From: Altererythrobacter sp. ZODW24
GTDB lineage: Bacteria; Pseudomonadota; Alphaproteobacteria; Sphingomonadales; Sphingomonadaceae
Direction of reading: 5' to 3'
DNA length: 64,000 nt
NCBI RefSeq assembly: GCF_003344885.1
Contig: NZ_CP031155.1
Span: forward strand, 1,640,001-1,704,000
The translations under genes were made by a program, and so were the position numbers. Positions within the stretch are counted from its first letter, which is position 1; each line of letters starts with the position of its first letter. The notes under the pieces were generated by a model, which worked only from the letters and a program-made list of their open reading frames with translations, had not been told where the DNA came from and searched no databases. Below, piece by piece: positions 36,195-44,322 of the stretch.

Positions 36195-37235
36195 ATGATG
36201 GAGCGTGCGAGCCACCCATTTTCCGAGATGTCGGGACCGACAACAAACGCCTCTGGCGGCCCGGTCACTGTGCCGCGGCGCGCGCTCGAAGGTCGCCCGC
36301 TCGTTGGCGTAATCCGCAACCCTCGCAGCCACCGGAACAAAGGTCGGGACTCGTTATTTACGGGCCACCCTGACGTCATTGTCGTGGAGCCAGCCGGGCG
36401 GACAGATCTGCCGCGCGCGCTAACGGAACTGGCCGAGCAGGGGATCAATTATCTCGTCATCAACGGCGGGGATGGCACCATTCGGGACGTGCTGACCAAG
36501 GGGCTGCCGGTGTTTGGCGACGATTGGCCAGCGCTGATCATCCTGCCGAAAGGCAAGACCAACGCCTTGGCAGTTGATCTTGGTGCGCCAACCGGTTGGT
36601 CGCTCCGCGATGCGATGGCCGCGATTGAAAACGGCCGCTTTATTGAGCGCAGCGCAATTCAGGTTAGCCCGAAAGCTGATCAGGGCACCCAAGTGAGCGG
36701 ATTTATTCTGGGTGCTGGCGCTTTCACCAAGGGTATCCGCGCCGGACAAACCGCACATGACTGGGGCGCCTTCAATTCCTTTGCTGTGGGCGCAACATCG
36801 GTTTGGGGCATTGCGCAAGCATTCGCCGGATCGGCCAGTAACCTCTGGCGCAGCGGAACGAAAATGGGGATCTGGCTAGGCGAGAAACGCAAGCCAATGA
36901 AGCATAGTGGTTACGGCGATACGTCACGTCGCTGGCTGCTACTGGCCTCTACGCTGGAATATTTCCCGCTGGGTATGAAGCTGTTCGGCAGGCTGGGTTC
37001 AGGGCTCAAGCTTGCGATTCTGGATGCTCCGCGCCGCCGGATGCTTGGCTCACTGCCGCTTGTACTGACGTTCGGCTGGGACAGGCCGTGGATGCCGTGC
37101 AGCGGATTGCACCGCAGGGTGGCGCATGAATTTGAACTCGAACTCGATGGCGAATTTATTCTCGACGGTGAAGAATTTCCGGCGGGGCATTATGTCGTGA
37201 AAGAAGGCCCCAAACTGCGGTTCGTCGTCCCATGA
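36195..37235 (+). CDS. Diacylglycerol/ceramide kinase family lipid kinase
   Basis: The 346-residue protein has the DAGK catalytic domain: VGVIRNPRSHRN at about 37-48, GGDGT at 91-95 (VINGGDGTIRDVL), and PKGKTNALAVDLG in the place of the usual PxGTxNDxA. The C-terminal beta-sandwich ends with EFELELDGEFILDGEEF. It phosphorylates a lipid hydroxyl using ATP; diacylglycerol, ceramide or a sphingoid base are all possible. It is divergent from the CDP-alcohol transferase and is the first of three coupled genes. Confidence 0.9.
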   Translation: MMERASHPFSEMSGPTTNASGGPVTVPRRALEGRPLVGVIRNPRSHRNKGRDSLFTGHPDVIVVEPAGRTDLPRALTELAEQGINYLVINGGDGTIRDVLTKGLPVFGDDWPALIILPKGKTNALAVDLGAPTGWSLRDAMAAIENGRFIERSAIQVSPKADQGTQVSGFILGAGAFTKGIRAGQTAHDWGAFNSFAVGATSVWGIAQAFAGSASNLWRSGTKMGIWLGEKRKPMKHSGYGDTSRRWLLLASTLEYFPLGMKLFGRLGSGLKLAILDAPRRRMLGSLPLVLTFGWDRPWMPCSGLHRRVAHEFELELDGEFILDGEEFPAGHYVVKEGPKLRFVVP

Positions 37236-38125
37236 GCGCGCTGACACAGCGGATCGAAAAGCAGCTGGATGCGCCGGTCGACGATGCCGTTCGCACTTTT
37301 GCAGAGGCGCTCGGCAGTGAAGTGGGCGCCCTCGGCGTGTTGTTTTACGGGTCCAATCTCAGAACTGGTTCGCTTGAGGGCGTGCTGGATTTCTACGTTC
37401 TGCTGGACGGTCCCAGAGAAGGCGGCATCTGGCCGCGCGTTAGCTATCATGAGCGCGATCATGACGGCGAAACATTGCGGGCCAAGGTCGCAACGATGAC
37501 GCTGGCTACATTCCATGCTGCTGCAGCGGGAAATTTGACGGACACAACCATTTGGGCGCGGTTTGTGCAGCCTTCTGGCCTCGCATGGGGCGGCGATAAG
37601 GAAGCGCGCAGCAAGATCGTGACGGCAATTGCTCAGGCGGCGCAAACGGCCGCGCGCTTGGCGGTCGCACTTGGCCCGAAGGAGGGCCGCGAGGAAGATT
37701 ATTGGCGCGCGCTCTTTCAAGCGACATATGCTGCCGAGTTCCGCGTAGAAAAATCCGGCCGAGAAAACTCTATTCTCGAAATGAACTCAGCCCATTTCGA
37801 TGGCCTATTGCCCGCCGCGCTGGCGGCGCAGAGTATTCCCTATGAGCGAGACGGAAATACACTGCGCCCTCAGTTGGACGACAAGGAACGTTTTGAAGTG
37901 AAGCGCTGGTGGGCGCACCGCCAGCGGCTGGGTAAGCCGCTCAACTTCATGCGCCTGCTAAAGGCCAGCACCACGTTCGAAGGAGCGGCGCGCTATGGTG
38001 CATGGAAGATCGAACGCCACACGGGCGTACCGGTGAAGCTGACGCCTTGGCGTGAAAAGCATCCTGTTCTGGCGGCACCCGGGGTGTTGTTCGATGTTTG
38101 GCGCAAGAAGCGGGCGGGATCATGA
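37232..38125 (+). CDS. Nucleotidyltransferase-fold protein, Tam41-like
   Basis: The 297-residue protein has GALGVLFYGSNLRTGSLEGVLDFYVLLD (G40-S41, D53 and D59), the pattern of the pol-beta nucleotidyltransferase fold. The spacing and the later TIWARFVQPSGLAW recall Tam41, the mitochondrial CDP-diacylglycerol synthase. I am fairly sure of the fold class but not of the function. It is coupled by ATGA to the lipid kinase before it and to the MobA-like gene after it. A kinase making a phospholipid followed by a cytidylyltransferase would be a logical pathway. Confidence 0.6.
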   Translation: MSALTQRIEKQLDAPVDDAVRTFAEALGSEVGALGVLFYGSNLRTGSLEGVLDFYVLLDGPREGGIWPRVSYHERDHDGETLRAKVATMTLATFHAAAAGNLTDTTIWARFVQPSGLAWGGDKEARSKIVTAIAQAAQTAARLAVALGPKEGREEDYWRALFQATYAAEFRVEKSGRENSILEMNSAHFDGLLPAALAAQSIPYERDGNTLRPQLDDKERFEVKRWWAHRQRLGKPLNFMRLLKASTTFEGAARYGAWKIERHTGVPVKLTPWREKHPVLAAPGVLFDVWRKKRAGS

Positions 38126-38880
38126 AAGAGCCGGTCGCAATGGTTCTCGCCGGTTCGCGGGGCGAGCGCGACAGCGTCGCTTTGCAGGAGGACATTTCGC
38201 ATAAGGCGCTGGCATTGGTTGAGGGCGAGACCCTGCTCGCGCGGGTCATCGGCGCATTGCGCGATGCAGGTATCAAACGAATATTGGTGTCCGCAGACGA
38301 TGCGGATGTGATGAAAGAGGCGTTGCGCTTAGAAACAGAGATCGTGCCGCCAGACATCGGTCCCAGCGGCAGCGTAGCGCGGGGATTTACGTTGTCCGGC
38401 GCGCCGCTGCTCGTCACCACAGCGGATCACGCCTTGCTGCAGGGCGCCTGGGTGAAGCAGTTCATCGCTGACCTTCCGCAAGGCGCGGATATTGGCGTTG
38501 CGCTTGCGCCGCGTGCTGCGGTTGAGGCTGCCGTACCCGGCAGCAAGCGCACTTATCTGAAATTTGCTGACGGGGAATGGAGTGGGTGCAACCTCTTCCT
38601 GCTGGCAACACCGGAGGCTGCCAATGCGATTGAAGCATGGCGCTCGGTCGAGGCCAACCGCAAGCGGCCGTGGCGCATTGCAGCTAAGCTCGGCATTTCA
38701 ACTCTGTGGGATTATTGGCGCGGCAAGCTGACGTTGGATCAGGCCATCATTCGGCTGGGTGAACGTCTGAATGTGCAGGCGCGCTTGGTTCCGGCAAAGG
38801 ATGGCCTAGCAGCGGTGGACGTTGATAAGCCGCAAGACCTCGACGAGGTGCGGCAGATCGCAGCCAAACGCGCAGGCTGA
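38122..38880 (+). CDS. MobA-like NTP transferase
   Basis: The 252-residue protein, starting at the ATGA overlap with the previous gene, has an NTP-transferase fold: VAMVLAGSRGERDSVA with a variant binding loop, HKALALVEGETLLARVIGALRDAGIKRILV, and TTADHALL with the metal-binding Asp. The C-terminus keeps VDVDKPQDLDEV, a MobA/GlmU-like ending. It probably makes a nucleotide-activated small molecule for the same pathway as the lipid kinase. It is convergent with the DUF2141 gene. Confidence 0.82.
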   Translation: MKEPVAMVLAGSRGERDSVALQEDISHKALALVEGETLLARVIGALRDAGIKRILVSADDADVMKEALRLETEIVPPDIGPSGSVARGFTLSGAPLLVTTADHALLQGAWVKQFIADLPQGADIGVALAPRAAVEAAVPGSKRTYLKFADGEWSGCNLFLLATPEAANAIEAWRSVEANRKRPWRIAAKLGISTLWDYWRGKLTLDQAIIRLGERLNVQARLVPAKDGLAAVDVDKPQDLDEVRQIAAKRAG

Positions 38881-39366
38881 TTAGCGGTAGCGCATCCGGA
38901 TCGAAATGCTCTTCACACCTCTGACCTGAAACGCAGTCTTCTTGTAACTGGGCTTGCCCAAATTGAAGACATTGATGCTGGGGTTGTTCGACATCCCGCC
39001 GCCATCGCTAAAGATGTCAGTTTTGCGGTTGCCGTTCACGTCGTGACGCACAGCGATGCCGTAAGTGCCGTTGCTCGGCACCGGCATGCAAAATGACATT
39101 GTGCCTGCTTTGGCGGGTACTTCGATCCGGCTGAGCCAACGGCCCTTCTTGAGCCAGTCAGCCTTCGTTCCGCGATAGCTCTGCACGCGAACAGTCCCGC
39201 TGGACGCTTTCACGCCCGAGATTGTGACCTTCACAGCAGGCCCCGACCCGCGGCATTTCGCAGGATTATTAGAGATCTTTTGCTTATATTGCGCCACTGC
39301 TGGCGCTGATATTGCAAGGCCGCCAAGCGCCAGCGCCGCCAATGCGGTGTTCAGCAATTTAGCCAT
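38881..39366 (-). CDS. DUF2141 domain protein (paralog 2), exported
   Basis: The 161-residue protein has a signal peptide (LLNTALAALALGGLAISAPAVAQ) and a DUF2141 domain: VKVTISGVKASSGTVRVQSYRG, then YGIAVRHDVNGNRKTDIFSDG and the closing SISIRMRYR, close to the ending of the paralog at 27440-27949. Function is unknown. It sits directly after the convergent NTP-transferase gene and downstream of the RiPP cluster. Confidence 0.88.
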   Translation of the reverse strand: MAKLLNTALAALALGGLAISAPAVAQYKQKISNNPAKCRGSGPAVKVTISGVKASSGTVRVQSYRGTKADWLKKGRWLSRIEVPAKAGTMSFCMPVPSNGTYGIAVRHDVNGNRKTDIFSDGGGMSNNPSINVFNLGKPSYKKTAFQVRGVKSISIRMRYR

Positions 39367-39450
39367 TTAACTACCTCATTTACCCGCTTCGCACCCGAAT
39401 CGATTGCGTCAGAGAGTTTCTAAATATGCAGGCAAAATACCCGAGTTCCA

Positions 39451-39482
39451 TCACCATATGCCTGAATAGCGCTGAATGGTGA
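39451..39482. other. Inverted repeat downstream of the RiPP exporter
   Basis: Perfect 7-bp arms tcaccat (39451-39457) and atggtga (39476-39482) flank an 18-base loop in the 140-bp gap between the exporter gene and the DUF2141 gene. It could be the 3' hairpin of the RiPP operon or an operator for the DUF2141 gene. It has no T tract. Nothing else is seen in 39367-39506. Confidence 0.35.
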
Positions 39483-39506
39483 CTTAACTTGCGCCAATCT
39501 ATGCAT

Positions 39507-41213
39507 TCAGATTGCAACCGAGACGATCTTGCCATTGTCTAGCCGGACAGTGCGATCAGCGATCTTGGCGAGCGCCCCCCGGTGACTGATAATCAGGATG
39601 GTCAGACTGCCTTTGAGGCCAGATAGCGCCTTCGCGATGGCTTCATCTGATGCGTCGTCCAATGCGCTGGTCGCCTCATCAAGGATCAATAGCTGCGGCC
39701 TCATGATCAGCGCGCGGGCAAGTGCGATCCTTTGTCGTTCACCGCCTGAGAGCTGTTTACCGCCTTCGCCCAACTGACAATCTATCCCGCCCGGCAGATC
39801 GAAGGCGAAACTTGCGGATGCACGGCTTAGAGCGTCCCGGATTGCGTCTTCACTGACATTGGCATCTGCCCAGCGTAGATTGTCCGCCACGCTTCCGCCG
39901 AAGAGCACCGGCTCCTGCTGGACATAGGCGACGGAGCGCCGCCAGCTGTTGCGAAGTGTGCCATCAAGCGGTGTGCCATCAATTAGAACTTGGCCGTCAT
40001 CGGGTGAAATCAAACCGGCTAGCAAATCGGCGAGCGTGCTTTTGCCGCCGCCGGATGGGCCGGTCAGTGCGGTGGAGCTATTCGCGGGCAGGCTCATATC
40101 CAGTTGGTCGAGCACTTCTTGGCCCTCGCGAAAGCAGACCGTGACGCCCGCCAATTCGATTGCTTCGTTCAGCACTGGACTGTCGGCCGACGCCGCGCCG
40201 ACCAGCTCGGCATTCGCTTCGGTCTCTGCGATCATGTCGCGTGCAGCGGTAAGAGCCGGTGAATGGTGCGCCCAAATCTGCCAATTATCCTGCAGGAATG
40301 TGAACTGGCTTGCACCGCGCGCAAACAAAGCGACTAGCGGAACCATGACGATGAGCGGCACGCTCCAATGCGCCGCTGAAAGCCAGACCAGTAGGCCCAA
40401 TGCAGCGGCGGCGAGTACGGTGAAGGCAACGCGGGCCCGCCCGGTCAATCGCAGATATTCACGCTGCGTTGTGCGCAATCCGCCGAAGCTTTCGGCGATG
40501 CCCGACTGCGTGTCAGCCTCTTTGCCGAAGCCTTTAATCACACGCAGCGCGCCGAGCGCTTCTTCCAGCCGGGCATAGATCGTATCATAACCGCTGCGGA
40601 CTTCTTCGCCCAAGACACGAGCCTTGCCGCGCAGATTTGCATAGGCCAGCAGGACGACTATGCCGAGACCGCCAGCGGCCAGGGCGACCAACGGTGAAAT
40701 CACAAATGCAGCAAGTCCGATGGCGGACAGGGTCGCGGTGGCACGGATGATGTTGAAACTTGCATCCAATGCATCGCCTGTCCGATCGATGGTCGAGATC
40801 AACAGCGCACGGTTGTCGCTTTGCCGCATGCCGGACAGCGCTCGCCATTCAGCGGCGAGCAAGGCGGCGGTCAGACGCGAACGGAGGCCATCTACAATCG
40901 CGACCGACAGGTCATGGGCCGCAAGCGCGCGCCAATAATCGGCAACGGCCCGCACAGTGATCAACGCTGCGAAAATTCCCAGCCAGACCCACAGGGAAAC
41001 GCCGCCAATTAGCTCGGCGAGTTTCGGCCCAAGGAATTCAGGTGTCCCGCCTCCCATGCTTGCAAGCAGCGGAACCAGCATGGCGAAGCCGAAGCCTTCG
41101 GTCAGCGCCGCGACCACGCTCAGAAATGCCAACCAACCGATACGATTGCCGCCCGCCAGCCGCAAAACGTCACGAACAACTCCAGACTTGGGCGAGGTAG
41201 GAAGGGTTTCCAT
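39507..41213 (-). CDS. ABC transporter, RiPP exporter (lasso D-type)
   Basis: The 568-residue protein fuses a six-TM exporter domain (about 20-310) to an ATPase domain. Walker A GPSGGGKST is at about 386-394, the signature LSGGERQR from 488, and Walker B LLILDEATSALD with the H-loop SHRG. There is no N-terminal C39 peptidase, as expected where a separate B2 protease exists. It is the last gene of the B1-B2-A-C-D operon, 12 bp after the cyclase gene, and should export the matured peptide and confer immunity. Confidence 0.9.
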   Translation of the reverse strand: METLPTSPKSGVVRDVLRLAGGNRIGWLAFLSVVAALTEGFGFAMLVPLLASMGGGTPEFLGPKLAELIGGVSLWVWLGIFAALITVRAVADYWRALAAHDLSVAIVDGLRSRLTAALLAAEWRALSGMRQSDNRALLISTIDRTGDALDASFNIIRATATLSAIGLAAFVISPLVALAAGGLGIVVLLAYANLRGKARVLGEEVRSGYDTIYARLEEALGALRVIKGFGKEADTQSGIAESFGGLRTTQREYLRLTGRARVAFTVLAAAALGLLVWLSAAHWSVPLIVMVPLVALFARGASQFTFLQDNWQIWAHHSPALTAARDMIAETEANAELVGAASADSPVLNEAIELAGVTVCFREGQEVLDQLDMSLPANSSTALTGPSGGGKSTLADLLAGLISPDDGQVLIDGTPLDGTLRNSWRRSVAYVQQEPVLFGGSVADNLRWADANVSEDAIRDALSRASASFAFDLPGGIDCQLGEGGKQLSGGERQRIALARALIMRPQLLILDEATSALDDASDEAIAKALSGLKGSLTILIISHRGALAKIADRTVRLDNGKIVSVAI

Positions 41214-41225
41214 TGCGGTCAGAGC

Positions 41226-43130
41226 CTAGGGCGCGTTGCGGCCCGAGACAAACCTTGCATAGCGCACCATCATAACCGCGCGGGGGATGGCCATGCCGTA
41301 TTTCAGTGCTGCTTCATGGCCCGGGTCCGGTTCGGTCGGCCAATTGTCGATCAACTCCACCATGCGCGGAATGTCGAGCAGCTCGGCCAGTTCCGGGTCG
41401 CCTTCGGCAGCGAGCAGCTCGGCGCGAAATTGCGGCAATTGCGGTGTCAGCCGTTCGTGCCAGTCGGGTGAATGCAAGCCGGTGCGCCGATCCAGCCGCT
41501 GTGCCTCGGGCATCCGGCCTTTGGCCATTGCGCGCGCGAGCCAGCGGTCTTGCCCATCATGCAGGAACATGTCGGTGGGCAGGCCGAGGCAAAATTCCAC
41601 GAACGGGCGGTAGCTGGTGGGGTCACGCTGGGCGATGCCATAAAGTTGCTCAAAACCTTGCCTCACGTCGCCTGCTTGCATCTCGCCCCGCTCGAACAGC
41701 CCGTGCAGCATCGCCTTGCGGCTGGCATAATGCGGGCGACCAGAAAGCAAATCCGGTGCTACTTTGCCGCGCAAACCATATTTGCGGATGGCGCTGTCCC
41801 TAAGCGGACTGATCAACTCGATCGGAGCTGAATGCTTGCGCCCCAAAATCCGCGCCAACCCCCGCCAAACCGGACTGGGAAGCAGCGGTCCGATGCTGCG
41901 TGTCAGGAAGGTCCTGAACTTGCTGCTCTCGCGGTCGGGATCCCGCGCAATCGCATGGGCTAGCTGTTTCCATTTGCCGCGCAGAAGATACTCGCTGAAA
42001 CCCCAAGAGCCCGCGTTGCTGAAGGTCGCATTGCCAAACTCCGCATCGAATATGACATCGCAGCCCCGCTTCTTCGCTTCGGCATAGAGTGGATGATATT
42101 GCAGCATATTCGGCAGGCCTATTGGGGCGATCCCCGTGGCTAAGAACATATCCTGCAACTTGGTGTCGAAACCGGTCACATCATTAGAAGCATAGGGCTG
42201 CAGCTTCGGATGCATTGCGGCAAACGCTTGCACCGCTGGCCAGTCATCTGCGTAGTTCTGTGCATTGCTTTCCGTCTGATGGGCGGGATGCGGGCGGAAG
42301 GTAAAGCTGGCGAGGGTTTTGCCGTCAGGCAACTCGTCCATCAGTCGCGCGGCGACATTGGAGGAATCGAGACCGCCCGATAGAAAAACGCCCGGACACG
42401 CAAAGCCTCCCGACATTTTTCGGCAGCCTTCCGCAAGTAGCCTTTCGGCCTCTGCGAGGTGTTCTTGCCGCGACGCTTCGGATGTTTTGCGCGGGGCCAA
42501 ATGGTCGTAATATTGCCGCGCTTGCCAGCCGCTGTTTTTGATAAGTACGCTCTGGCCCAGACCAACTTGATGAGAGCCCTCGTACCAGCCAGCCATACCC
42601 TCAAGAACGGCAAACTGGTTGGCTGCAAACTTCGCCGGGTCCAGCTTTGTCGCTAAGCCGCAGGCATGGAAGACTCGCGGCACGGAGGCGGCGCAGATGG
42701 CGTCACCAGACTCCACGAAATGCAGTGGCGGTGCACGCCAAGGGCTGCGGGACAGCCGAATGTCGCCATCAGGAAATACGATCAGCGCGCAATAGTCACC
42801 GACGATGTGCAGGTCAGCGTCTTCGCCCCAATGTTCGAAAGCGGCGGCATAGACTGCGGCGGGCTCTGTTGGGCATTCTTGCGGGACTGCGCGAAGTTCA
42901 GCGCAATTATCAATAAACCCGTTGAAGAGAATGGTGAGGCCATTGGTTGAGCGATAGGGTGACCAGTGTCTGCCTGGCTTCCCGGCTTTCTTGCGGGCGA
43001 GCTGGGCGTAGATTGCTTCGCCGTCTTGCACCCAATCAGCAGGCTGCGCTGCAAATATGCCAAGGCTTTGCGCCATAGCTTTGCCAACCGGAGGGGTATT
43101 GGCCCCAGCGGTGCGGTAGAAAGCTAACAA
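41226..43130 (-). CDS. Asparagine synthetase-like cyclase (lasso C-type)
   Basis: The 634-residue protein has an AsnB-type C-terminal half with the PPi loop FLSGGLDSS at 249-257 and a glutaminase-like N-terminal half. It begins MLAFYR, so Cys2 is absent and it cannot use glutamine in the usual way. Lasso cyclases share this feature; they adenylate a side-chain carboxylate and close an isopeptide ring. The putative start is a TTG. Its neighbours B1, B2 and the ABC exporter confirm a RiPP role. The precursor encoded just upstream lacks an acidic ring acceptor, which makes its actual reaction uncertain. Confidence 0.88.
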   Translation of the reverse strand: MLAFYRTAGANTPPVGKAMAQSLGIFAAQPADWVQDGEAIYAQLARKKAGKPGRHWSPYRSTNGLTILFNGFIDNCAELRAVPQECPTEPAAVYAAAFEHWGEDADLHIVGDYCALIVFPDGDIRLSRSPWRAPPLHFVESGDAICAASVPRVFHACGLATKLDPAKFAANQFAVLEGMAGWYEGSHQVGLGQSVLIKNSGWQARQYYDHLAPRKTSEASRQEHLAEAERLLAEGCRKMSGGFACPGVFLSGGLDSSNVAARLMDELPDGKTLASFTFRPHPAHQTESNAQNYADDWPAVQAFAAMHPKLQPYASNDVTGFDTKLQDMFLATGIAPIGLPNMLQYHPLYAEAKKRGCDVIFDAEFGNATFSNAGSWGFSEYLLRGKWKQLAHAIARDPDRESSKFRTFLTRSIGPLLPSPVWRGLARILGRKHSAPIELISPLRDSAIRKYGLRGKVAPDLLSGRPHYASRKAMLHGLFERGEMQAGDVRQGFEQLYGIAQRDPTSYRPFVEFCLGLPTDMFLHDGQDRWLARAMAKGRMPEAQRLDRRTGLHSPDWHERLTPQLPQFRAELLAAEGDPELAELLDIPRMVELIDNWPTEPDPGHEAALKYGMAIPRAVMMVRYARFVSGRNAP

Positions 43131-43142
43131 GGGATTGCCTTG

Positions 43143-43168
43143 ACCGGGCGTTGTTTCGATCGCCCGGT
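43143..43168 (-). other. Stem-loop between precursor and cyclase genes
   Basis: The arms accgggcg (43143-43150) and cgcccggt (43161-43168) form a perfect 8-bp GC-rich stem with a 10-base loop, 8 bp past the precursor's stop codon. There is no U tract after it on the minus strand. Such loops often protect or partly terminate RiPP precursor transcripts so that more precursor than enzyme is made. Confidence 0.6.
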
Positions 43169-43176
43169 GTCAAAAA

Positions 43177-43308
43177 TCAGGAACGCAGGGGAGTCCCTTG
43201 AGCGCCCGAACCACTTGGTCCGGCAACATCGGCCATCTTGCCGAGCTTCTTGAGCTCTGGCTTGGTCCATTTGCCAATGACTGGCGTGTCTGCACGTATA
43301 TCCGACAT
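43177..43308 (-). CDS. RiPP precursor peptide, lasso-type leader with atypical core
   Basis: The 43-residue peptide starts at an ATG with CGGAG 6 bases upstream. The leader carries the motif recognised by B1 proteins, W14-x-x-P17-x-L19-x-x-x-G23 (lasso consensus YxxPxLxxxG), then MADVA. The predicted core from G30 is GPSGSGAQGTPLRS. No Asp or Glu occurs in it, so the usual ring between the N-terminus and a residue 7-9 side chain cannot form. The usual Thr at leader position -2 is Val. It lies between B2 and C genes in a single operon. Confidence 0.75.
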   Translation of the reverse strand: MSDIRADTPVIGKWTKPELKKLGKMADVAGPSGSGAQGTPLRS

Positions 43309-43454
43309 GGCTTGCTCCGCGAGTATCAATCTGGCTGCTCGCGAATGTGCGAAACTGCAGATAATTGAGGACGTAACTATCGAAAACCTTGCTATTTCGC
43401 AAGTGCAACATGGTAAGGATGCGCATTGCCGGGGTTTGATTACTACTCCGCATC

Positions 43455-43871
43455 TCAAATCAGTTTGAAGAGCGGCGTGTGGATGCCGCCGGAATCGCCC
43501 CATATAATTTGCTCGTCCAGCTCCACCCAAGCGTGGAGGTCATCCAATGTCCCGCGTTTGTTACCGGGCAGAGCTCCGACCACCAATTGAGTGTTGATTC
43601 CGCGGCGACGGGCCATTTTGTGTGCCGAGATTGCCTGAGGAAGACAGCGTGAGCCGGGCAGGCGCAATGCTGCGCGGGCGACTGCGCTGATGATCTGAGC
43701 GCTTTCGGCGGGTAAGCTGTCTTTAAGGCCTGCGGGCGACGGGCCGGCCGTTACCGGCTGCCCCAACCATCCTCGCCACCGGCCAAACGGCGCGAAGCGT
43801 ATCAGCAGCCGCGCCAGCACCATTAGTGCAGCAGCCTCCAACACACGCAGCCAGTGGCGCGTGTTGCTCAT
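43455..43871 (-). CDS. Lasso-type leader peptidase B2
   Basis: The 138-residue transglutaminase-like protein has C76 (GSRCLPQAISAHKMARRRGI), H113 (LDDLHAWVELDEQ) and D126 (IIWGDSG), spaced 37 and 13 residues apart, close to the catalytic triad of McjB. It removes the leader from the precursor with help from B1. The N-terminal half (about 1-60) is short and helical as in stand-alone B2 proteins. It overlaps B1 by ATGA. A 146-bp gap then separates it from the precursor gene; in that gap cttgc/gcaag forms a small dyad (plus strand 43389-43404). Confidence 0.93.
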   Translation of the reverse strand: MSNTRHWLRVLEAAALMVLARLLIRFAPFGRWRGWLGQPVTAGPSPAGLKDSLPAESAQIISAVARAALRLPGSRCLPQAISAHKMARRRGINTQLVVGALPGNKRGTLDDLHAWVELDEQIIWGDSGGIHTPLFKLI

Positions 43872-44134
43872 CGGGACTTAATGAAGCCGTTTAGCTCCAA
43901 ATCAGAAAGGAAGGTCTGAACGTCTTCGGCAATCTCAACCTCTGGTGCCCCACACTTACTCGCCAAAGTGCTGATGAGGGACGCTTCATCGCGCGTCCCA
44001 TCAATCGCCTGCCAGATGGCGAGGCCCGTGTCTTTCAGGGAATAGAACTCGCCATTCACTAGGCTCACAATCACAAGTTCGTCATCGACTTGCGTCTCGA
44101 TCAGATCGGCCTGCTGTTTGATGATCGCGTTCAT
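43868..44134 (-). CDS. PqqD-like leader-binding protein B1
   Basis: The 88-residue protein is a stand-alone RiPP recognition element: IIKQQADLIETQVDDELVIVSLVNGEFYSLKDTGLAIWQAIDG, then helices ASLISTLASK and VEIAEDVQTFLSDLELNGFI. It should bind the precursor leader and present it to B2. The ATG at 44134 is preferred; an open frame reaches a TTG at 44179 but adds unconserved residues. It is the first gene of the operon. Confidence 0.92.
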   Translation of the reverse strand: MNAIIKQQADLIETQVDDELVIVSLVNGEFYSLKDTGLAIWQAIDGTRDEASLISTLASKCGAPEVEIAEDVQTFLSDLELNGFIKSR

Positions 44135-44250
44135 GGGCTGGTTGTCGTTGCCATCCCTCACGAAAGCAAGGGCTGCCAATTACAATTATCGGCGGATCAA
44201 CTTGGGACAATATCGAAAAGGGGGTGGAAAAGGGTCGCCCGGTAACTTGT

Positions 44251-44268
44251 AGGCGGGACTCGCCGCCT
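44251..44268. other. Hairpin in the B1/rpe intergenic region
   Basis: The arms aggcgg (44251-44256) and ccgcct (44263-44268) with a 6-base loop lie 55 bp before the rpe start. The 188-bp region 44135-44322 must hold divergent promoters for the RiPP operon and for rpe. On the minus strand TTGTCC and TAATTG are spaced 16 bp near 44170-44200, a weak candidate for the RiPP promoter. The region is AT-richer than its surroundings. Confidence 0.35.
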
Positions 44269-44322
44269 GTAGTCGCGAGACTTTCAAGGGATACGTTCCT
44301 TTCATAGAGCCTTAGGCCCGAT

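Noticed and set aside
43124-43453. Alternative minus-strand frame of 109 codons overlapping the RiPP precursor
   Set aside because: It has no leader motif or good ribosome-binding site, and its tail only mirrors the precursor in another frame.
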